Source: an uncultured Flavobacteriales bacterium (GTDB taxonomy: Bacteria > Bacteroidota > Bacteroidia > Palsa-965). From it: 63,485 bases of DNA. The notes under the pieces were generated by a model, which did not search any database, was not told the DNA's origin, and worked only from the letters and a program-made list of their open reading frames with translations. The translations under genes and the position numbers were made by a program. The stretch spans positions 1 through 63,485 of the forward strand of contig CALJIF010000094.1 in NCBI GenBank assembly GCA_937974275.1, read 5' to 3'. Below are positions 53,667 through 61,108 of this stretch, in pieces; within the stretch, counting starts at the first letter, position 1, and the number at the start of each line of letters is the position of its first letter.

Positions 53667-55874
53667 TTAAAATTTCATTCGTATTCCTGTGTAAATAATG
53701 CGTCCATCGGTTGGTGCATACACTAATGATGCGTCAAATACCGGACCAAAAGGGTTGTCAGCTCCAATAATAGGTTGGTGAAGCATGAAGTTACCAATAT
53801 TTTCTGCTCCGAGATAAATATCAAACTTTCGGAATTTTTTGGAAATGTGCGCACTAAACAAGAAGAAGTCTTCCGTTAACGACTCTGTTTGTACAACATC
53901 TCCTTGCGCAGTTCTGCTGATTAAATGAGCCGGCATTCTGGATGCTCCAATCCATCTGGTGGTAAAATCAAATGTCCATTTGTCATAAGGCAACGCATAC
54001 GCCAAATTGATAAATGCACGATGCTGTGGAACTAACGGACGCTGTTTTAACTTGTCCTGATAGGTAATCCGTACGTCGTAATATTTGTATGCCATTCGTA
54101 CTTCAAATCGTTCAATAGGTTCAAACATCACGTCGGCCTGATAACTGTTCGCGAAAGACAATCCGTCCAGATTATAAAAGCTGATAACTCCCGGCTGCTC
54201 AAGATCCGTTACAATTTGATTCACAAAGTCTGTTCTGAAATAATCAGCTACTAACGTTGCTTCACGTTTAAATAACTTAAACCGATATTGTAAACTTCCT
54301 CCATAGTTCCACGCAATTTCTGCGCGAAGATCATTAGCGATTTTAACTTCTCTGGAGTTCGTAAACATCGTTGTGCTCTCCGAAAAAATATTCGCGTAAC
54401 GAAATCCTCTTCCTCCTGATGCACGAATAACAACATTACTGTCTACATCATACTTCAGGTGTAGACGCGGTGTGTGCTGCAATCCTGCCAGGTTGTGATG
54501 ATCAATACGATAACCGATTACTGCAGTAAATTTGGTGTTCAGGTGTCCTGTGTATTCCGCAAATGCTCCCGGAACCATTTCAGTTCTGCTGAAGTTCGTA
54601 TCGTTGTAATACTGTACATACTCATCATAAACGTAGCTGAGACCGCCTTTGAAAGTATGGTTGGTGTTCTTGATGTAATCTTGAAATAACGCAGTGCCAT
54701 ACAAACTACGCTGTTCACCTTGAAATGTTCTTCTGCCGAATTGTAAATCCTGATCATGATATCGTGCTGAGAATATGGTTCCGATACTACGACCCGGTTT
54801 CGACATCAGGAAACCTGTTTTATTGAAAAACTCGAGCTGTTTGTTATATATGCCAATTCCGTAAAATGCACTGTTTAACCCTTGCTCGGGGCGATATCCG
54901 AACTGTCCGCTTACTTTATCATCAATCAGAAAACGTACACCAAATTGACCTTCCATACGATCGGCGTAGTGCCAGTTCCAACGATTCATCACGTTAATCT
55001 GCGTGTAAGTCGGCATGTCCAAAAATCCATCGTGGTTCATGTCGTTCCGCTGCTGTGCCATACTGCCATGAGCCAGAAGCGTCGTGCCCCATGAACTTCC
55101 GATCTTCTGGTTGTAATGCGCGTTCAATTCATATCTGCCGCGATGGTTGGCGTATGCGTTAAGAAAGAAACGCTCTTGTTGTTCTTCAGGTGGTTTTTCC
55201 AAATCAATATTCAACTGACCGGCAATAGATTCGTAACCGTTCACTACAGATCCCGTTCCTTTTGTAATCAGAATACTTTTGATCCACGTGCCGGGCACGA
55301 AAGCTAATCCATATGAAGAGGACAAGCCCCGAATCAGCGGAACATTCTCAAACATGATTTGAGAATAGATACCGTCGAGTCCCAACAAGTTGATTTTTTT
55401 TGCGCCGGATACTGCATCTGTCATTGCTGCATCTACAGAAGGATTTGTTTCAAAACTTTCGGAAAGATTACAACACGCCGCTTTCAATAATCCTTTTTGT
55501 GTGATCTTCTCGGTCATGATCGGATCAAAAAAGGAAAACTGACTCGCCGATAAACGTTCAACTATAGTTACACCGGCAATTGTATCAGCACTCTTCAATG
55601 TAATTTTTATAAATGATGGAGTTGCCGATATAAATCCGATTTCCTGAGAATTAAATCCAACACTACGCACAACTAATGTGTCCGGAAATTGGGCCGGCCA
55701 GGACAATGTAAATCGTCCTAAAGAATCGCTGGCTGTACCTTGCTTTGCGCCTTGCCAGAAGATGACAGCGCCGGGGATAGCTTCAGCGCTTGATGTGCTG
55801 ACACGTCCCGTGATTTGCGCGTGTACATATGATGTAGCGCAAATCAAGAATGATAAAATTATTTTTTGATACAT
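53667..55874 (-). CDS. TonB-dependent receptor of a probable metal-handling cluster
   Basis: A 735-residue receptor starting at 55874, where the signal peptide MYQKIILSFLICATSYVHAQ begins. Residues about 21-100 form a carboxypeptidase-regulatory-like domain, then KAACCNLSESFETNPSVD (double cysteine C134-C135), a plug domain (LLGLDGIYSQIMFENVPLIRG) and a barrel. The AACCNLSESF stretch recurs in Bacteroidota receptors that sit next to HMA and Cys-pair proteins and is thought to relate to metal uptake; this is recollection rather than a search result. A 12-bp perfect inverted repeat lies immediately upstream. The metal is unknown; copper is the best guess. Confidence 0.88.
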   Translation of the reverse strand: MYQKIILSFLICATSYVHAQITGRVSTSSAEAIPGAVIFWQGAKQGTASDSLGRFTLSWPAQFPDTLVVRSVGFNSQEIGFISATPSFIKITLKSADTIAGVTIVERLSASQFSFFDPIMTEKITQKGLLKAACCNLSESFETNPSVDAAMTDAVSGAKKINLLGLDGIYSQIMFENVPLIRGLSSSYGLAFVPGTWIKSILITKGTGSVVNGYESIAGQLNIDLEKPPEEQQERFFLNAYANHRGRYELNAHYNQKIGSSWGTTLLAHGSMAQQRNDMNHDGFLDMPTYTQINVMNRWNWHYADRMEGQFGVRFLIDDKVSGQFGYRPEQGLNSAFYGIGIYNKQLEFFNKTGFLMSKPGRSIGTIFSARYHDQDLQFGRRTFQGEQRSLYGTALFQDYIKNTNHTFKGGLSYVYDEYVQYYNDTNFSRTEMVPGAFAEYTGHLNTKFTAVIGYRIDHHNLAGLQHTPRLHLKYDVDSNVVIRASGGRGFRYANIFSESTTMFTNSREVKIANDLRAEIAWNYGGSLQYRFKLFKREATLVADYFRTDFVNQIVTDLEQPGVISFYNLDGLSFANSYQADVMFEPIERFEVRMAYKYYDVRITYQDKLKQRPLVPQHRAFINLAYALPYDKWTFDFTTRWIGASRMPAHLISRTAQGDVVQTESLTEDFFLFSAHISKKFRKFDIYLGAENIGNFMLHQPIIGADNPFGPVFDASLVYAPTDGRIIYTGIRMKF

Positions 55875-55875
55875 G

Positions 55876-55940
55876 TTGCTTTGAATTAATGAATAAGCTA
55901 TCTGCACGTTTTATCAACGTCGCACAACAATTCAAAGCAA
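55876..55940 (-). promoter_or_regulatory. 12-bp perfect inverted repeat spanning the TonB receptor leader
   Basis: On the minus strand TTGCTTTGAATT (55940-55929) and AATTCAAAGCAA (55887-55876) are perfect inverted copies separated by 41 bases, and the second arm ends one base before the ATG at 55874. An inner ACGT...ACGT pair lies in the loop. As RNA it would hide the start region; as DNA it could be an operator. Confidence 0.6.
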
Positions 55941-55943
55941 ATC

Positions 55944-56348
55944 TTAAATATTAAATACGCAGAGTTCAGCTCTTACAGGATCAGTAGGAGCATATTGTCG
56001 ATCCGAGTAGTCCGGAATAGTATTGTTGTGATCTGTGAAAAGAATATCAACCGTGAATGGTAATAACACAGGTACAACTGCTGTCAGTAAAATCTTTTCA
56101 AACTGACTTGATTCGGAATTGATGAATGTTTCCTGATCAATAGTAAGGTTCGAGATCTCACAGCACTTTTCTGAAATAAAACTTTGATCGGAAGCTTCAC
56201 CACCGCAACAATCATCCATTGCGCCGGGAAGAATAATCTCATTGCCGGATTTCAAACAAATCATTTTGCCTAATACAAATCCGGATCCGCTCACAAACGT
56301 GATGACCGATAGAATAAGTACAAGAGCAAAACGAACTGTTGCTTTCAT
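55944..56348 (-). CDS. Small exported Cys-pair protein (HYC_CC_PP-like)
   Basis: A 134-residue protein starting at 56348 (MKATVRFALVLILSVITFVSGSGFVLGK), where a good signal peptide begins; the ORF runs 13 codons further upstream. The mature part has C31 (KMICLKSGNE), a CC pair in DDCCGG (47-48) and another in SEKCCEISNLTIDQE (62-63). The spacing resembles the Bacteroidota HYC_CC_PP exported proteins found next to metal-related TonB receptors, though the HYC motif itself is replaced here by MIC. Its likely job is periplasmic metal binding. It lies 69 bases ahead of the receptor gene. Confidence 0.65.
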   Translation of the reverse strand: MKATVRFALVLILSVITFVSGSGFVLGKMICLKSGNEIILPGAMDDCCGGEASDQSFISEKCCEISNLTIDQETFINSESSQFEKILLTAVVPVLLPFTVDILFTDHNNTIPDYSDRQYAPTDPVRAELCVFNI

Positions 56349-56387
56349 AACTACAAATTTAAACCTATTTCTTCTAAACGGGTGCAA

Positions 56388-57965
56388 TTAGTTTTTTTTA
56401 ACAGGCGGGTAGTCCAGACTGTAATGCAATCCGCAACTTGCTTTGCGGGCCAACGAATGTTTAATTATGGTATAAGCCACGGTAATCACATTACGCAATT
56501 CACATACTTTCTGCGAAACTGTAATCTTCTTGTACAATGCCTCATTTTCCAACCACAAAATTTCAAGTCGGTCGTGCGCGCGCCGTAAGCGTAAATCAGA
56601 TCGAACGATGCCAACATAATTACTCATGATCGTTTGTACCTCACGCAAACTTTGGGTGATGAGGACCATTTCTTCCGGAGCATCTGTTCCTTCTGCATCC
56701 CAATGCGGAATTCCTTCGCGGAAATCAAGTTCTTCAATGCGCTGAATACTATCTTGTGCGGCAGCATGCGCATATACAACAGCTTCTAAAAGTGAATTCG
56801 ATGCCAGACGATTTGCGCCGTGTAATCCTGTGCACGAACATTCGCCGGCAGCATACAGTCTGTCAATGCTGCTTCTGCCTTTTAAGTCCACCTTCACGCC
56901 ACCGCACATGTAATGCATCGCCGGAACAACAGGAATAAAATCTTTTCGCATATCAATTCCCAGCGACAAACACTTTTCGTGAATGTTAGGGAAGTGCTGA
57001 ATCAAATCGACAGGATCGAGATGCGTGCAATCCAAGTACACAAAATCTTCTCCACGAATTTTCATTTCGTTGTCAATCGCGCGCGCAACAATGTCTCGTG
57101 GCGCTAACGATTTTCGATCGTCATATTTGTGCATGAACTCTTTGCCGTCCTGTGTACGCAAAATTCCTCCGTGCCCGCGCATCGCTTCAGTTATCAAAAA
57201 CGAAGGATGTTCTCCCGGATTGTACAGTGATGTGGGATGAAACTGAATAAATTCCATGTTCTCCACTTTTCCCTTCGCGCGATAAACCATCGCTACGCCA
57301 TCGCCTGTAGCAATAGTGGGATTTGTAGTTGTTGCATAAACATGTCCTGCTCCGCCTGTTGCCATTAGGGTAATTTTTGCAAGAACAGTATCTACCTCTC
57401 CGTTATTCGTGTTTAATACGTAGGCGCCATAACACTGTATGTCGGGAGTTCTGCTGTTCACTTCAATGCCCAGATGGTGTTGAGTGATAATATCTATTGC
57501 GAAATGATGATCGAAGATCTCAATATTTGGATGTGCGTTTACCTGAGCTAATAATGCACGTTCAATTTCGAAACCGGTGATGTCTTTATGATGAAGGATG
57601 CGTGGTTCTGTGTGACCGCCTTCTTTTGCCAGTTGATAATTTCCATCTTCTTTCCGATCAAATTGTGCTCCCCAGGCTGCTAACTCCTGAACGCGTTCTG
57701 TGCTTTCCCGTATCACAAAACGCACTACTTCAGGGTCACACAAGCCGTCACCACAGGCAATCGTATCCGCGATATGCTTTTCGTAAGAATCGGGTTCATA
57801 CATCACTGCGGCAATTCCACCTTGTGCGTATTTCGTATTGGATTCATCCTCTGAAGCCTTGGTAATCAAAATAACCCTTCCGTGGTCAGCTACTTTCAGT
57901 GCGTAAGAAAGCCCTGCGATACCCGATCCAATTACCAGAAATTCGGTGTGAATTGTTTTAGCCAT
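56388..57965 (-). CDS. nadB: L-aspartate oxidase
   Basis: A 525-residue FAD enzyme oxidising L-aspartate to iminoaspartate for NAD synthesis. The FAD-binding GSGIAG motif is at residues 13-18, followed by TKYAQGGIAAV, EGGHTEPRILHHKDITG, MEFIQFHPT, PAMHYMCGGV and GLHGANRLASNSLLEAVV, all diagnostic of NadB and related flavoproteins. Length fits (E. coli 540). No nadA or nadC is adjacent. It is divergent from the NifU-like gene, with back-to-back -7 boxes. Confidence 0.95.
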   Translation of the reverse strand: MAKTIHTEFLVIGSGIAGLSYALKVADHGRVILITKASEDESNTKYAQGGIAAVMYEPDSYEKHIADTIACGDGLCDPEVVRFVIRESTERVQELAAWGAQFDRKEDGNYQLAKEGGHTEPRILHHKDITGFEIERALLAQVNAHPNIEIFDHHFAIDIITQHHLGIEVNSRTPDIQCYGAYVLNTNNGEVDTVLAKITLMATGGAGHVYATTTNPTIATGDGVAMVYRAKGKVENMEFIQFHPTSLYNPGEHPSFLITEAMRGHGGILRTQDGKEFMHKYDDRKSLAPRDIVARAIDNEMKIRGEDFVYLDCTHLDPVDLIQHFPNIHEKCLSLGIDMRKDFIPVVPAMHYMCGGVKVDLKGRSSIDRLYAAGECSCTGLHGANRLASNSLLEAVVYAHAAAQDSIQRIEELDFREGIPHWDAEGTDAPEEMVLITQSLREVQTIMSNYVGIVRSDLRLRRAHDRLEILWLENEALYKKITVSQKVCELRNVITVAYTIIKHSLARKASCGLHYSLDYPPVKKN

Positions 57966-57976
57966 ATTGTAGTAAA

Positions 57977-57984
57977 CAAAAGTA
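57977..57984 (-). promoter_or_regulatory. -7 box TACTTTTG for nadB
   Basis: A perfect TAnnTTTG on the minus strand, 11 bases before the nadB ATG, in a 73-base divergent gap shared with the NifU-like gene. Confidence 0.45.
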
Positions 57985-58026
57985 GGCTTTTCATGTTGTA
58001 ATGATAGTCTTCAATTATTCCTTTCC

Positions 58027-58034
58027 TACCTTTG
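58027..58034 (+). promoter_or_regulatory. -7 box TACCTTTG, leaderless spacing before the NifU-like gene
   Basis: A perfect TAnnTTTG ending four bases before the ATG at 58039, as at 9501-9508. It suggests a leaderless or nearly leaderless mRNA. No TTG is present at the normal -33 distance. Confidence 0.5.
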
Positions 58035-58038
58035 TGCC

Positions 58039-58662
58039 ATGGAAACAACTGAAAAGAAAATTATTCCGATCGTTATATACGCAGAAAGCACACCAAATCC
58101 TGCAACGATGAAATTTGTTGCAAACCGAATGCTCATTGCTGATGCGGCGACTGCTAATTACACGAATGCTCAGGAAACTAAAGGCTCTCCTTTAGCGGCT
58201 AAGTTGTTTCAATTTCCTTTTGTGAAGGGCGTATTTGTTTCTGCGAATTATATCACCATCACCAAAAGTGATACCATCACGTGGGATGATATTCTTTTGG
58301 AATTACGCGAGTTTATTCGTGAACACTTGTTGCATAATGAACTGGCTGTAGAAGAAGCGCCTCAAGCTGAAGTACACACCGACAGTTCGTTTAAAACTAC
58401 AACTACTGTATTCACGGAGCACGCTGTTCCACAAACAGATGCTGAGCATAAAATAGTTGAAGTGCTGGAGCAATACATTCGTCCGGCAGTAGAGCAAGAT
58501 GGAGGACTAATTACCTTCAAATCGTTTAGCGAAGGTGTAGTGACCGTTCAATTGCGCGGATCTTGCCACGGTTGTCCTTCTTCAACCATCACATTGAAAT
58601 CAGGAATTGAAGCGTTACTAAAACGTATGGTTCCCGGTGTTACCGAAGTTGTTGCAGAGTAG
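58039..58662 (+). CDS. NifU/Nfu-family iron-sulfur carrier protein
   Basis: A 207-residue protein. The N-terminal Nfu domain (YAESTPNPATMKFVANRML, then GSPLAAKLFQFPFVKGVFVS) and the C-terminal NifU domain (about 130-205; VEVLEQYIRPAVEQDGG) are joined by a variable linker. The cluster-binding CxxC is at residues 176-179 (CHGC). Such proteins deliver [Fe-S] clusters to client enzymes. It is divergent from nadB and abuts the convergent choice-of-anchor-L gene with no intervening base. Confidence 0.93.
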   Translation: METTEKKIIPIVIYAESTPNPATMKFVANRMLIADAATANYTNAQETKGSPLAAKLFQFPFVKGVFVSANYITITKSDTITWDDILLELREFIREHLLHNELAVEEAPQAEVHTDSSFKTTTTVFTEHAVPQTDAEHKIVEVLEQYIRPAVEQDGGLITFKSFSEGVVTVQLRGSCHGCPSSTITLKSGIEALLKRMVPGVTEVVAE

Positions 58663-60933
58663 TTAGCGAATCAGGCTAACATGACCGATCATGCGGTGGC
58701 GCTTATTCTGTTGGTCGGTGTACGTGATCTTCCAAACGTAAACGTCTTGTTGACAAGGATTGCCCTTTAATGTGCCATCCCAGCCTTTGTTAATGTCATT
58801 CGACTGGAAGATCAGCATGCCCCAACGGTCGAATACTAACAGTTCAAATTCTTTCACTTTGGTGCCGTATGCAAAGAACTGATCGTTAATGCCGCTTCCA
58901 TTAGGTGTAAATGCATTCGGAACATAAATCGTGGTTTCTTCCTCTACGACTACAGTAATTGTAATGGTATCCGCACAACCATCGGCATTCGTAACAATCA
59001 TTGTTGCTGTATAAACTCCTGCTGAAGGATAACTATGCGTGACATTTCCAAAATTGCATCCTACCAGTGAATCGCCATCCCCAAAATAGAAAATGCAGTC
59101 AGTACCGCCGTTGGATAAATCCGTAAACACAACTTCCGGCGATAATTCACTCACAGTAGCAGTATTCACAGTTACGCCGGCCACCGGATTCGGCGAGATC
59201 GTCACTGCATTGGTAATCACTAACGTATCAGAACAGCCTCCTGCATTGCTGACAATCAGTGTTACGTTATACGTCCCGGCTGACAAATAAACGTGAGTAG
59301 GATTCTGTTGCGTTGAAGTGTTTGATGGCGATCCTACATCGCCAAAATCCCATTGCCAAGAGGTTGCGCCGGTGGATGCATCAGTAAACACTACAGTTGC
59401 CGGAGCGCAATCACCAACAAGTGGATCTACAGCAGCAACAGGTGCAGGTGCTATCGTTACGGTGAAACTCTGCTGTATATTACATCCGTTGGCATCTGTG
59501 AATGTGGCGGTATAAACAGTCGTTGCATTTGGTGAAACCGTTTGTGTTAATCCATTCGGTAAACTGTTGTCCCAACTTACTGTATATGGCCCTGTGCCTC
59601 CAACAGGTGTTGCCGTTATTGTTGTTTGATCTCCGGCGCAAATGGTGTTATTGCCGGTAAGTGTTCCGGTTAATTGAGTTGGTTGTGTTATGCTGTATGT
59701 GTATTGGGAAGTGCATCCCGTAGCATCTGCCACATCAACAGTGTACGTGCCCACGCACAAACCGTTAACTGTTGCCGTGTTACCAACATTCGGACTCCAC
59801 GTATAAGTGAACGGCGGATTACCACCTTGAGGCGTAACCGTTATACTTCCGTTGCAATCGCCAAAACACGTTGCGTCTGACTGCTGCGCTTGCACAGCAA
59901 TAGAACCGTTGTTCGCAATGTTAAACACAACTGTATCAGGAATACCGCAGCTCGCCTGATCTGTTACCAAAACAGAATAGGTGCCTGCACACAAATTTGT
60001 TGCCGTAGGGCCGTTTCCGCCACTTGGTAACCATTGGTACGTGTAAGGAGGAATTCCACCACTCATGTTAACTGTTGCACTGCCGGTGCAGGAATTACAA
60101 ACGTCAGGCTGATCTGCAGTCGTACAGGTAAATGCCGAAGAACATGTTAAGAAATCAATTAATACTCCGGAATCTAGAATGCAATCCGCCGCATCAGCAA
60201 TGGCAATTTTGAAATGATAGCTCTGGCAAGGCACCATCCACAATCGTGAAGTAATAGCAGTAGTCATGCCATCGTACATAATCCATGGGCCGCCTGTGTT
60301 GTTAACATAAAATTGGCAATTCGTGCACGGACCCGCATTCGCATTTCCGTTATTCACAGTATTAATTGATACCGGTGGATTTCCCGCAACAGGCAAAGTC
60401 GCGATATTTAACGAAGTATAATTTCCCCCTGCAGGATTAGGACCCGTTACGAAAAAGCCAAACAAATCATTGATAGAGTTTACAAATGTTGGATACTCCT
60501 CTGATCCGAACACGAATCGAATCTCCAAAGAATCACATTGAGGAATAATATCAAACTCCAGAATACATACATCATTATTGGCAGTAGGATCAATCGCAAT
60601 TAAGTCGGGATCATTTGCAGTAGTTCCCCAACATTGACTGGCACTTCCCGTCGCAGGTCCTCCCACTGCAGCAGTTCCGGAAGTTAGAATAATACCGGAG
60701 TTGATACCAAGATTAGTCGTATTACCGTTACTGAATGTGCCGAATGCACCGGCAGGACAATTCAATTGCACGTTGGAAACCGTAATTCCACTTCCAATTA
60801 ATGATTGCACCAGCTGATTTGCAGTTACTGCGGTGTTTACCTGCAACTGCGCACGAACAGCGTTGCTCTGTATAAAGAGTAGCGTGATCGTAGTGATAAC
60901 TATAGTGTAAACTTTTCTTATCGAAATCATCAT
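58663..60933 (-). CDS. Secreted choice-of-anchor-L protein with SprB repeats and T9SS type B domain
   Basis: A 756-residue exported protein (signal peptide about 1-28, ending AVRAQ). Residues about 30-270 form a choice-of-anchor-L domain (CILEFDIIPQCDSLEIRFVFGSEEY, IAIADAADCILDSGVLIDF). Two SprB-type repeats (about 275-420; PPYTYQWLPSGGNG, PPFTYTWSPNVGNT), an Ig-like module and two PKD domains (WDFGDVGSP, YFGDGDSL) follow. The type B sorting domain (about 668-756) reads FTPNGSGINDQFF, with S where the other three type B proteins have D. No PorP/SprF gene is nearby. It is a paralogue of the protein at 20347-22215. Confidence 0.9.
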   Translation of the reverse strand: MMISIRKVYTIVITTITLLFIQSNAVRAQLQVNTAVTANQLVQSLIGSGITVSNVQLNCPAGAFGTFSNGNTTNLGINSGIILTSGTAAVGGPATGSASQCWGTTANDPDLIAIDPTANNDVCILEFDIIPQCDSLEIRFVFGSEEYPTFVNSINDLFGFFVTGPNPAGGNYTSLNIATLPVAGNPPVSINTVNNGNANAGPCTNCQFYVNNTGGPWIMYDGMTTAITSRLWMVPCQSYHFKIAIADAADCILDSGVLIDFLTCSSAFTCTTADQPDVCNSCTGSATVNMSGGIPPYTYQWLPSGGNGPTATNLCAGTYSVLVTDQASCGIPDTVVFNIANNGSIAVQAQQSDATCFGDCNGSITVTPQGGNPPFTYTWSPNVGNTATVNGLCVGTYTVDVADATGCTSQYTYSITQPTQLTGTLTGNNTICAGDQTTITATPVGGTGPYTVSWDNSLPNGLTQTVSPNATTVYTATFTDANGCNIQQSFTVTIAPAPVAAVDPLVGDCAPATVVFTDASTGATSWQWDFGDVGSPSNTSTQQNPTHVYLSAGTYNVTLIVSNAGGCSDTLVITNAVTISPNPVAGVTVNTATVSELSPEVVFTDLSNGGTDCIFYFGDGDSLVGCNFGNVTHSYPSAGVYTATMIVTNADGCADTITITVVVEEETTIYVPNAFTPNGSGINDQFFAYGTKVKEFELLVFDRWGMLIFQSNDINKGWDGTLKGNPCQQDVYVWKITYTDQQNKRHRMIGHVSLIR

Positions 60934-60935
60934 AT

Positions 60936-60971
60936 TGTGTTAGCCGATTCAAAGATATTGAAACTAACACA
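60936..60971 (-). promoter_or_regulatory. -7 box flanked by TGTGTTAG/CTAACACA inverted repeat
   Basis: On the minus strand TATCTTTG (60957-60950) is a perfect -7 box, 16 bases before the ATG. It is flanked by TGTGTTAG (60971-60964) and CTAACACA (60943-60936), an 8-base perfect inverted repeat. GGCTAACACA also follows the -7 box of the paralogue at 20347-22215. Confidence 0.5.
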
Positions 60972-61061
60972 TTAATTATCAGCGAATTTGAGTGAATTCC
61001 GTTAAACTGCTAATAATGGTAAATAATTTATCAATACAGTACTACTCTAATAACTAATAAT

Positions 61062-61095
61062 AAAGCCCCGCATAACACTACTAATGCGGGGCTTT
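61062..61095 (-). terminator. Intrinsic terminator after gldM
   Basis: AAAGCCCCGCAT and ATGCGGGGCTTT form a perfect 12-bp stem with a 10-base loop, starting 13 bases after the gldM stop on the minus strand and followed by ATTATTAG. Confidence 0.85.
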
Positions 61096-61108
61096 GGAGG
61101 CAATTGCT

